31,910 bases of DNA from assembly GCA_900769175.1 (NCBI GenBank), contig CAAGFP010000098.1:1-31910 (forward strand). The letters run 5' to 3'. The notes under the pieces were generated by a model, which worked only from the letters and a program-made list of their open reading frames with translations, had not been told where the DNA came from and made no database searches. The first letter of the stretch is position 1. Every line of letters starts with the position of its first letter. The position numbers and the translations under genes were made by a program. Source of the DNA: Lachnospiraceae bacterium. Its GTDB lineage: Bacteria; Bacillota; Clostridia; Lachnospirales; Lachnospiraceae. Shown in pieces: positions 7,258 to 14,061 of the stretch.

Positions 7258-8412
7258 TTACATTGCTACATAAGCACCGTTCTTAATAACAACTGCTTTA
7301 GGATTCTTGGAAACTTCACCTGCCGCATTCCAGGTCATGGTTCCTGTGATGCCTTCAACGGTGATGTTTGTCATCTGAGCCATGATCGCATCGCAAAGTT
7401 CAGATGTGCTCATGGAAGGATTTGCATTTGCAGCTTCCAATGCAGCCTTAACTGCGTATACGGCATCGTATCCGTCAGCTGCGAACTGGTTCGGGGTATC
7501 GCCGTATTTTTCTTTGTAGGTGCTAACGAATTTCTGGGTCTTTTCGTCCTGTGCATCTGCTGCGAAAGGAGTTAAAAGGATAACGTTTTCTGCTAATGAA
7601 GTATCAAAGTTTTCAATGGTAAGAATACCGTCCATACCATCTACACCGAAGAAGGTAGGAGCATAACCCATATCGTTCGCCTGTTTTAAAATAACAGAAG
7701 CGGGAGCGTAGTAGATAGGTAAGAATACTAAATCTGCACCTGCACTCTGAGCTTTCTGAAGCTGTGTGGAGAAATCAGTAGCGGAGTCGTCTGTGAAAGC
7801 TTCGATGGATACGATTTCAAGGTTTCTGCTTTCAGCTTCTGCTACGAATGTAGCTTCAATACCGGAAGAATAAACGTCTGCACTGTTATAAATGATTGCA
7901 ATCTTGGTTGCAAGGTTGTTTTCAGCAATGTACTGTGCGGAAGCTTTACCCTGGTTAGGGTCTGTAAAGCAGACCTGGAATACATTGTCATTTTCAATAA
8001 CTTCCGCTGAAGAAGCAGAAGGTGTAATCTGGAACATGTGATCCTGTGCAGTCTTCTCTGTTACTGCGATACAGGGAGTTGTGGTAACAGTACCGATTAA
8101 TGCCTGCATACCCCAGTCTTTTAAGTTGTTGTAAGCGTTTACGGATTTCTCAGCATCATGGGTATCGTCTTCAGCTTTAAATTCTACCTGATATCCGTTG
8201 ATACCGCCTTCAGCGTTGATTTCATCAACTGCAATCTGGATTGCGTTCATAACGTTGGTTCCGTAAATTGCTGCACCACCGGTGATAGGTCCGATACCAC
8301 CGAACTTAAAAGTGTCGGCAGATGCATTATTAGCTGCTGCACCGCTACATCCTGCAAGTGTTGCGCAAGCCATAGCTGCAACCAACACTAAACTAATGAG
8401 TTTCTTTTTCAT
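7258..8412 (-). CDS. livJ: Branched-chain amino acid ABC transporter substrate-binding lipoprotein
   Basis: This is the extracellular lipid-anchored binding protein of the importer. The start is set at 8412 (MKKKLISLVLVAAM) because AAAGGAGGAAAATT precedes it; the frame runs seven codons further with no ribosome site. Residues 1-21 form a lipoprotein signal peptide with lipobox LAGC, making Cys22 the acylated N-terminus. The mature part is a periplasmic-binding protein of the Leu/Ile/Val family: FGGIGPITGGAAIYG, AVDEINAEGGINGYQVEF, DDTHDAEKSVNAYNNL, and IIYNSADVYSSG. Its length (384) is normal. The ligand is probably a branched-chain amino acid, but related proteins bind amides or other amino acids, so this is not certain. 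Confidence 0.92.
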   Translation of the reverse strand: MKKKLISLVLVAAMACATLAGCSGAAANNASADTFKFGGIGPITGGAAIYGTNVMNAIQIAVDEINAEGGINGYQVEFKAEDDTHDAEKSVNAYNNLKDWGMQALIGTVTTTPCIAVTEKTAQDHMFQITPSASSAEVIENDNVFQVCFTDPNQGKASAQYIAENNLATKIAIIYNSADVYSSGIEATFVAEAESRNLEIVSIEAFTDDSATDFSTQLQKAQSAGADLVFLPIYYAPASVILKQANDMGYAPTFFGVDGMDGILTIENFDTSLAENVILLTPFAADAQDEKTQKFVSTYKEKYGDTPNQFAADGYDAVYAVKAALEAANANPSMSTSELCDAIMAQMTNITVEGITGTMTWNAAGEVSKNPKAVVIKNGAYVAM

Positions 8413-8700
8413 AATTTTCCTCCTTTGGGACACCGATTTACCCTGATTTTATCTTAAAATTCTGTCTTCCTGATATTTCTATAGATATGAATGTCAGATA
8501 AAATTATGATGGTTTTCGGATAAAATATAGCGTCTCGATATATAAATTTGTAATGATTTTGTACTATATCACTTTAAAGCAAGGAAATCAATGATTATTT
8601 TGGTGTTTTTGTGTGTTTTATTGCATTTTTGTGCGATTTTTTGCTTTCCTTTTTGTTTATTTACGAATTTTTATACGATTTGACAGATAATGGTTTAAAT
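8413..8700 (-). promoter_or_regulatory. A/T-rich upstream region of livJ, no gene
   Basis: About 290 bases between livJ and the next terminator hold no open frame of note. The region should contain the livJ promoter (minus strand), but no hexamer pair with correct spacing stands out. Two copies of GATAAAAT occur near 8500 and 8519. I see no riboswitch fold. Confidence 0.35.
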
Positions 8701-8702
8701 GC

Positions 8703-8736
8703 AAAAACCGGCAGAAAGTGAATTCTGCCGGTTTCA
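8703..8736 (-). terminator. Intrinsic terminator after the cytidylate-kinase-like gene
   Basis: A perfect 12-bp stem, AAACCGGCAGAA / TTCTGCCGGTTT, with a 6-base loop, is followed on the minus strand by TTTTTGC. Confidence 0.85.
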
Positions 8737-8771
8737 ATCACTCGAATGGCTTTGCATTAGAATTGCTGCGA

Positions 8772-9404
8772 TTATTCAATGCCATATTTTACTTTTAAGT
8801 AATTCTTTACGATTTCAACGCACTGCTCAGTGCTTAGTTCACCGGTATTCAGACAAAGGTCATAGTTATACGGACTTTCCCATTCTTTGCCGGTGTGGTA
8901 CATATAATAGGAGCGGCGGTATTTGTCGATTTCTTTAATTCGTTTTTCGGCATCCTTTTCGCTGATTCCCAGGCGCTTTGTTTCGTTTTTGATACATACA
9001 TCCATAGGGGCATATACAAAAATGCTTACGACATGAGGTTCATCTTTCAGAATGTAGTTGGCACCGCGGCCGATGCAGACAAAGGATTCCTGCTTTGCAA
9101 GTTCTTTCAATACTTTGGCCTGAAAAGCAAACAGGTTGTCATTTTTCGTATAGTCGGGACTTTCGGGCGGAATGATTTCTCCGTTGTAGATGTTTCTTGA
9201 AACGCGGTACAGGCGGCTTTGTCTGGTGGTTTCATCGGCTTTGATGAAAAGCTCTTCATTGATTCCGCTGTCATCACTTGCCATTCTCAGTATTTTTTTG
9301 TCATAGAAATGAATGTTCATCTCTGAAGCTAAAAGCTTCCCCAACCTTGTTGCGCCGCTTCCGCAGGTTCTAGTTAATGCCAGTACAAATTTCTTTTCTT
9401 CCAT
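8772..9404 (-). CDS. Cytidylate kinase-like family protein
   Basis: This is a 210-residue P-loop nucleotide kinase of the cytidylate kinase-like group common in Clostridia. The phosphate-binding loop is TRTCGSGATRLGK (about 11-23), followed by FYDKKILRMAS. A later core (SFVCIGRGANYILKD) and a lid-like region (KRLGISEKDAEKRIKEIDKYRR) fit the fold. Unlike housekeeping Cmk, these proteins have no firmly established substrate, so I do not assign cmk. The start ATG at 9404 has GAGGTG 8 bases upstream. It is the last gene of a minus-strand group starting at 11109, 83 bases after the YcxB-like gene, and has its own terminator. Confidence 0.85.
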   Translation of the reverse strand: MEEKKFVLALTRTCGSGATRLGKLLASEMNIHFYDKKILRMASDDSGINEELFIKADETTRQSRLYRVSRNIYNGEIIPPESPDYTKNDNLFAFQAKVLKELAKQESFVCIGRGANYILKDEPHVVSIFVYAPMDVCIKNETKRLGISEKDAEKRIKEIDKYRRSYYMYHTGKEWESPYNYDLCLNTGELSTEQCVEIVKNYLKVKYGIE

Positions 9405-9487
9405 ATTATAGTCACCTCGTTTCTATAGATTCATACAACTGTTTCAAGTTTGTTTTTATCATGTTTGGGTCAAAAGGGATTATGATT

Positions 9488-10114
9488 TTATTCTGCCAGA
9501 ACACTGATGCCGTTTTTATCCAGAATGGAATAATAAATATTTAATTCCTCCGGGGTAAAAGAGCGTTTGTCAATCACCTGCCCGTGCTGGATGCTGCCCT
9601 CTTTGGCAACAATAAAAATGTCATATTCCGAAAAGGAAAGGTAATGCTGAATCTGCCTGTAGAGAAATTCGAGCTTCCCTTCACCGGTTACGACCGAAAA
9701 ATACCGGTCGTGGAATTCCACCTTCATTTTAATCGGTTCCCCGTATAAGGATTTAAGATTCCGGTAAGCGATTTCTGCCTGGTATAAGTAACCAAAGCCT
9801 GCCATAAATAAGAAATAAAGGCTTAAGACAATCAGTGGGATTCCGACAAAAGGCAGCTTTACGGGAATCAGTAAAATGAATCCGGCGGCCAGTGTTACAA
9901 AAAAGAGTGCATAAACGCCGATGCGCCATTTCTTTTTCAGAATCCGGAAGGTTTCTCTTGCATAGGCACGGTTTAATCGTTTCGTCAGATAAAATTCATT
10001 GGTTACAAGTACGGTTTTGGAAGGATTCTTACCCGGAATTTTTTGCTTGTCCATTCGATAGAATCCCAAGTTCGCGGGAGCCTGCCCGGGAGCATGTTTG
10101 TTTATTTTACTCAT
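9488..10114 (-). CDS. YcxB-like membrane protein
   Basis: This is a 208-residue protein of unknown function. A soluble N-terminus is followed by two close membrane segments (WRIGVYALFFVTLAAGFIL and IPLIVLSLYFLFMAGFGYL) and a C-terminal domain of YcxB type (FHDRYFSVVTGEGKLEFLYR, YDIFIVAKEGSI). The start is uncertain. ATG 10114 (MSKINKHAPGQ) has no clear ribosome site; GTG at 10162 overlaps the stop of the upstream exonuclease gene as GTGA, which would fit coupled translation and add 16 residues. It lies between the exonuclease and the kinase-like gene. Confidence 0.7.
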   Translation of the reverse strand: MSKINKHAPGQAPANLGFYRMDKQKIPGKNPSKTVLVTNEFYLTKRLNRAYARETFRILKKKWRIGVYALFFVTLAAGFILLIPVKLPFVGIPLIVLSLYFLFMAGFGYLYQAEIAYRNLKSLYGEPIKMKVEFHDRYFSVVTGEGKLEFLYRQIQHYLSFSEYDIFIVAKEGSIQHGQVIDKRSFTPEELNIYYSILDKNGISVLAE

Positions 10115-10158
10115 AATGGTTTGTTTTCTTTCTCGGCTTCCTTTCCGTGTTTTTGTTA

Positions 10159-11109
10159 TCACAAGTTACCGCTTTGTTTTTCTTTCCGCAGCGCACGGAT
10201 GTGTGCGAGTTTGTCGTAAATCGCATCTACTTCCTCTTTGGTGATGAATTTCTGCGTTTTTACGACATAGATTTTACCGTTTGAGGCGTGCTTCATACGG
10301 ATTTTCCCTTTCATGTATCCGTGGGTATCACAGATGGATACACTGTAAAAATGCCTGGAATTGGCTGAAAACCATCGGATCAGTCTGGGAAGCCGCCGGT
10401 TACATATATAACAATAGGTAGAAGTTACCGTACTATCCTGCATGGCACGTTCCTTTGTGGGGAAGCAGCGCGAAATATATTTATAATAATCGGAAAAGCG
10501 GACGTGGATTTCCTCGCGTCGCGATTTCGGAGGATGGTAGGTATCATAGGACTGGTTGGACAATACGGATTCCGGGAGCTGCTTTAAAACCTCGCTTGTA
10601 TAAAATGCATCCGAAAACGCCCTGTGGAAAGGGATATCCTGCGGAATGTGCAGATAATCAACTGCATATTCCAGGGCTCGCTGTATTTTATCTTTGGTAC
10701 AGGCGATATTAAAAAGTTTTTGGACATCGAGGTATGCAAACGGTGTCTTTGACAGCGCGGGCATGTGGTAATAATCCATGTTTCGCTGGAGTTCGACAAG
10801 GTCCTGACTGCCCCAGGTGCAGAAAATATATTCGTCCCCGCACCAGTTTGAAAATTCCTTCATCACTTCCGGAAACGGCCGGCCCTTCTTTAGTTCCGAC
10901 ATCTGCAGATGAATCAGTTTGCCGGTATATTCATTCATTTCAAGATAAACGGACGGCTTCACAATCCGGGAAAATTCACCGATTGCCTGAAAAGAAGCAT
11001 CCAGTAAGACGGCGCCGATTTCCACGATTTCAAAGGGTAATTCTTTTAATTCTGTTTTGGTTTTGTCCGTTGACTGGTTCCATTCCAGGTCTAAAACAAC
11101 ATAATTCAT
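10159..11109 (-). CDS. DEDDh-type 3'-5' exonuclease domain protein
   Basis: This probably degrades or trims nucleic acid from 3' ends; it resembles the KapD and DnaQ-like exonuclease group. The start at 11109 (MNYVVLDLEWNQ) has GGAAAGCG upstream. Of 316 residues, the first 175 carry the exonuclease motifs: Asp7 and Glu9 (VLDLEWN), FEIVEIGAV, Asp103 (WGSQDLVEL), and His162/Asp167 (HRAFSDAFYT). The C-terminal 140 residues are unusual: they contain a Cys-x-x-Cys pair (YCYICNRRLPR) and a later Cys/His (SICDTHGYMKGK), which could form a zinc-binding ribbon, a reading I could not test. It is the first gene of a minus-strand operon with a good promoter at 11155-11183. Confidence 0.85.
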   Translation of the reverse strand: MNYVVLDLEWNQSTDKTKTELKELPFEIVEIGAVLLDASFQAIGEFSRIVKPSVYLEMNEYTGKLIHLQMSELKKGRPFPEVMKEFSNWCGDEYIFCTWGSQDLVELQRNMDYYHMPALSKTPFAYLDVQKLFNIACTKDKIQRALEYAVDYLHIPQDIPFHRAFSDAFYTSEVLKQLPESVLSNQSYDTYHPPKSRREEIHVRFSDYYKYISRCFPTKERAMQDSTVTSTYCYICNRRLPRLIRWFSANSRHFYSVSICDTHGYMKGKIRMKHASNGKIYVVKTQKFITKEEVDAIYDKLAHIRALRKEKQSGNL

Positions 11110-11139
11110 AAATATTCGCTTTCCGGTTTTGTGCATGTG

Positions 11140-11183
11140 TATACTGTTTTTATCAGTATATAATAAAATGGATTAAGGGTCAA
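11140..11183 (-). promoter_or_regulatory. Promoter of the exonuclease operon with an overlapping dyad
   Basis: On the minus strand TTGACC (11183-11178) is 17 bases from TATACT (11160-11155). The -10 box is one arm of an inverted repeat, TATACTG-N7-CAGTATA (11140-11160), which would cover the transcription start and could be a repressor site or a 5' hairpin. Confidence 0.65.
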
Positions 11184-11242
11184 AAGGTATTTTATCTGTA
11201 TTTCATCCGTAAACGGTTGTATTATCTTCAATCGCGCAAGGG

Positions 11243-11271
11243 TTGACAGTACAATTTGCAATTGATAAAAT
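11243..11271 (+). promoter_or_regulatory. Promoter of the DUF5684-GtrA operon
   Basis: A perfect TTGACA (11243-11248) is separated by 17 bases from TAAAAT (11266-11271). It points away from the exonuclease promoter, and the two start sites are about 130 bases apart. Confidence 0.7.
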
Positions 11272-11315
11272 AAATCTGTCTGTTTGCATGAAATTTTCTC
11301 GGGAGGTAAATACGG

Positions 11316-11753
11316 ATGGAACAGGCTCTTGGAGCTATTTTTTTGCTCATTACCAATATTATTTCACTTGCTATTGCAGGCGGAATGTTTCTGCTTTATG
11401 CAGTTGGATTTATCCTGGTAATCGGAATTTTCGTTTTCATGATGGTTACCCAGTGTTTGGTTTATAAAAAGATTGGACTGCCCTGGTGGAGTGCACTGGT
11501 TCCGGGGTATAATATTTATGTGTTACTCGAAGAACTGAATATGGACAAAACGATTACGATTGTCACCGTTATCTGTATGTTTATTCCGGGGGTTAGTATG
11601 GTTGCCATCGTGTTTATATTTATGGCTCATTATAAATTAATCAAACGGATGGGATTTTCGGAAGGGATGTTTATTCTCGATATTCTGCTCACTCCGGTTA
11701 TGTGGGGCATTATGGCACTTGGCAAATGTAAGTATGATCCTTCCATAGAATAG
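11316..11753 (+). CDS. Small membrane protein, DUF5684-like (copy 1)
   Basis: This is a 145-residue integral membrane protein. GGGAGG lies 9 bases before the ATG. It has four or five hydrophobic segments. Between the second and third lies IGLPWWSALVPGYNIYVLLEE, and later comes YKLIKRMGFSEGMFILDILLTPV. The order IG-x-x-WW-x-x-L-P-x-Y-x-x-YVL-x-EE and K-x-x-GF-x-x-GM is shared with the protein at 12370, so the two are paralogues. I link both to DUF5684 from memory. The role is unknown. It is the first gene of a three-gene operon, 27 bases before the GtrA gene. Confidence 0.75.
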   Translation: MEQALGAIFLLITNIISLAIAGGMFLLYAVGFILVIGIFVFMMVTQCLVYKKIGLPWWSALVPGYNIYVLLEELNMDKTITIVTVICMFIPGVSMVAIVFIFMAHYKLIKRMGFSEGMFILDILLTPVMWGIMALGKCKYDPSIE

Positions 11754-11780
11754 AGTATATGATTGGGAAGAGGCAGAAAG

Positions 11781-12284
11781 TTGGAAAAGATTAAGCAGTT
11801 ATATAAGAAATATGAAGAAATCATTAACTATCTGATTGTCGGCGTTATGACTACGGTTGTTGCCTGGGGGGCGAAATTTATCGGCACCTTCTGGCTGGAT
11901 AGTACGGATGCGTTTCAAAATTTTATCTTAAGTACCATTAACTGGACGGCGGGTGTAATATTCGGGTATTTTGCAAACCGGATTTTCGTATTTAAAAGCA
12001 AAGAAAAGAATATGTTTTTTGAATTCATTAAATTCGCCGGCGGAAGAGTGCTTACTTATTTCCTGGATGTCTTTGTTATGCAGGCACTTACGGTATGGAT
12101 TATCATACCGTCATGGTTTGAGGCTCTGATTTCGGGAGTGGTAGAAAATGCGGACACCCGGATTACAATCTGGTATTGGATTGCCACCTTGTTTTCAGCG
12201 GTTTTGGTTACAATCGCAAATTATGTTTTAAGTAAGCTTTTGGTATTTCGAAAAAACAAAAAGGGGGACAGAGAAGAAAAATAA
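11781..12284 (+). CDS. GtrA-family membrane protein
   Basis: This is a 167-residue protein with four membrane segments, of the GtrA family, which is thought to move lipid-linked sugars across the membrane during surface polysaccharide modification. The start is probably TTG at 11781 with GAAGAGG 7 bases upstream; a TTG at 11763 is the only longer alternative. Family features are YLIVGVMTTVVAWGAKF in the first segment, WTAGVIFGYFANRIFVFKSK after the second, FAGGRVLTYFLDVFVMQ in the third and TIANYVLSKLLVFRK at the end. No glycosyltransferase lies next to it, which is the common partner, so its substrate cannot be guessed here. Confidence 0.85.
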   Translation: MEKIKQLYKKYEEIINYLIVGVMTTVVAWGAKFIGTFWLDSTDAFQNFILSTINWTAGVIFGYFANRIFVFKSKEKNMFFEFIKFAGGRVLTYFLDVFVMQALTVWIIIPSWFEALISGVVENADTRITIWYWIATLFSAVLVTIANYVLSKLLVFRKNKKGDREEK

Positions 12285-12319
12285 AGCAAACATTTTGAAC
12301 TGAAAAAAGAAAAACAAAA

Positions 12320-12369
12320 AGGAGGAAAGGTTCCCCGATTACAATGTCGGGTTTGGAACCGTAAGAAAA
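12320..12369 (+). promoter_or_regulatory. Shine-Dalgarno separated from the start codon by a hairpin
   Basis: The only strong ribosome site before ATG 12370 is AGGAGGAAA (12320-12328), 42 bases away. The bases between form a hairpin: GGTTCC (12329-12334) with GGAACC (12355-12360), and inside it CCGA (12335-12338) with TCGG (12347-12350), with GTTT bulged. After the hairpin come only 9 bases (GTAAGAAAA) before ATG. Folding would bring the ribosome site to about normal distance. Confidence 0.5.
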
Positions 12370-12750
12370 ATGATTGCAATATTGACATTTTTATTTCAAG
12401 TTTTTATAGGTTTTATTGTTTTTTTAGCTACGATTGTTCAGATGGTATTTTATTGTATCCTGATGAACAGAATTGGTATTGCATGGTGGAAAGGCCTGAT
12501 TCCGTATTATAGTTTTTATGTATTATTTGAGGAATATGGAATTAACCCCTGGTTTTGCCTGTTTGCCATTTTCCCGCCGACAATAATTGTTACGACAATA
12601 TTTATGTATATGGCAATGTATAAAATTTGTAAAGGATTCGGTTATGATGCAGGTATGCTGGTATTATGTATTCTCGTTCCGCCCGTTGGATATGGAATTC
12701 TTGCATTTACCAAACGCCCGTACCATAAAATTGACGTGAGTGCTTCATAA
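12370..12750 (+). CDS. Small membrane protein, DUF5684-like (copy 2)
   Basis: This is a 126-residue membrane protein and paralogue of the one at 11316. Shared sequence includes NRIGIAWWKGLIPYYSFYVLFEE and YKICKGFGYDAGMLVLCIL. It is shorter at both ends. The start ATG lacks an adjacent ribosome site; the nearest strong one is beyond a hairpin (12320-12360), so expression may depend on RNA structure. It is the last gene of the operon and is followed by a terminator at 12784-12845. Confidence 0.75.
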   Translation: MIAILTFLFQVFIGFIVFLATIVQMVFYCILMNRIGIAWWKGLIPYYSFYVLFEEYGINPWFCLFAIFPPTIIVTTIFMYMAMYKICKGFGYDAGMLVLCILVPPVGYGILAFTKRPYHKIDVSAS

Positions 12751-12783
12751 TTTTGTAAAAATAAGATAGAATTCTGATTAAGA

Positions 12784-12845
12784 AAACACCCGTAATGACT
12801 GACAGCTTCTAAATGGAAGATATGTCGGTTACGGGTGTTTTTTTG
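12784..12845 (+). terminator. Intrinsic terminator after the second DUF5684-like gene
   Basis: The outer stem AAAACACCCGTAA pairs with TTACGGGTGTTTT, followed by a T-run. The long inner part includes GACTGACA and TGTCGG. It may also slow transcription from mnmA on the other strand. Confidence 0.8.
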
Positions 12846-12888
12846 ACTTTGTGCGTACGTCGGGTAAGGGGATCCGACTCGGTTCCGG

Positions 12889-14043
12889 TCAGGGATTCTT
12901 AATTACTCCCCCGCCAAGCACCACATCGCCGTCATACAATACGGCAGATTGTCCGGGTGTAATTGCCCGCTGCGGCTCATCAAAGGTGATATGAACCCGG
13001 TCGGTTCCAATCGGAGTAACCGTTGCCCACTGTTCGGTATGCCGATAACGGATTTTGGCCTTACAGCGAAATTCTGTCGGGGGGGCTTCTCCGCTAATCC
13101 AGTTGAAATCAGAAACATCTGCATCATAGCTGAATAAATCTTCATTGCTGCCAAGTAATACTTCATTTCTTTCGGGGCAGATTTCACAGACATAAAGCGG
13201 GTTGGCAGCAGAAATGCCAAGTCCTTTTCTCTGACCGATGGTGTAATGAATGATGCCTTTATGTTGCCCGAGAATATGACCGTTTGAATCAACGAAATTT
13301 CCGCGGGGCGGGGTCTGACCGGTATGTTTTTCAATGACGCGGGCGTAATCACCGTCCGGGACAAAGCAGATATCCTGGCTGTCCGGTTTGTCTGCGTTGA
13401 TAAAGCCGTTTTGCTGTGCAAGCTCGCGTACCTCTGATTTCTTCATGCCACCGAGCGGAAACAGGGTATGTGCAAGCTGCTTCTGGGTCAGGGAATAAAG
13501 TACATAGCTCTGATCCTTGGTTTCATCCACTGCCTTTTTAAGCAGAAAGCGATTGCCGTCATGTTCGATTCTTGCATAGTGTCCCGTAACAATATAGTCG
13601 CAGCCAAGAATTTGTGCGCGCTCAAAGAGTTTGTCGAATTTCATGTATCGGTTACAGTCAATACAGGGATTCGGCGTAATTCCGTTCTGATAGTTTTCAA
13701 TGAATTTATGGATGACTTTTTCACGAAAGTCGTCGGAGAAATTAAACACATGGAATTTCATTCCAAGCTTATATGCGACACTTCGGGCGTCCTCTACGTC
13801 ATCAAGAGAGCAGCAGGTGCGCGAACGCTCAACTCCCGCATCTTCATTCCGGTAAAGCTTCATAATACATCCGATACATTCATAACCGCTGTCTTTCACA
13901 AGCTTTGCAGAGAGAGAAGAATCCACTCCGCCACTCATTGCAATCAGCGCTTTTTTCTTTGAACCGGTTTGGGTATCATCGCCCTCACTGACGGGTTCGG
14001 TTTTTTCAAAATGCAGGTTTGCATTTTCATCATTTATAGACAT
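12889..14043 (-). CDS. mnmA: tRNA-specific 2-thiouridylase MnmA
   Basis: MnmA adds sulfur to carbon 2 of the wobble uridine in tRNA for Lys, Glu and Gln. The 384-residue product has the ATP pyrophosphatase loop SGGVDSS (37-43), the first catalytic cysteine in NPCIDCNRYMKFD (Cys127), GHYARI, and the second cysteine in DSQDICFVPDGDY (Cys226), plus the C-terminal beta domains (HYTIGQRKGLGI, ITPGQSAVLYDGDVVLGGG). All key residues are present. The first 30 residues (NLHFEKTEPVSEGDDTQTG) form a polar extension not usual in the family. AGAGGAAA precedes the ATG. It lies 18 bases after the carboxypeptidase gene and is probably cotranscribed with it. Confidence 0.96.
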   Translation of the reverse strand: MSINDENANLHFEKTEPVSEGDDTQTGSKKKALIAMSGGVDSSLSAKLVKDSGYECIGCIMKLYRNEDAGVERSRTCCSLDDVEDARSVAYKLGMKFHVFNFSDDFREKVIHKFIENYQNGITPNPCIDCNRYMKFDKLFERAQILGCDYIVTGHYARIEHDGNRFLLKKAVDETKDQSYVLYSLTQKQLAHTLFPLGGMKKSEVRELAQQNGFINADKPDSQDICFVPDGDYARVIEKHTGQTPPRGNFVDSNGHILGQHKGIIHYTIGQRKGLGISAANPLYVCEICPERNEVLLGSNEDLFSYDADVSDFNWISGEAPPTEFRCKAKIRYRHTEQWATVTPIGTDRVHITFDEPQRAITPGQSAVLYDGDVVLGGGVIKNP

Positions 14044-14061
14044 TTTATTTCCTCTTTTATA

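Noticed and set aside
7171..7575. 134-codon plus-strand frame opposite livJ
   Set aside because: It is antisense to a clear lipoprotein gene, begins in a terminator and shows no family features.
11763..11780. TTG at 11763 as the start of the GtrA gene
   Set aside because: It lies on top of the GAAGAGG site; TTG 11781 has that site 7 bases upstream.
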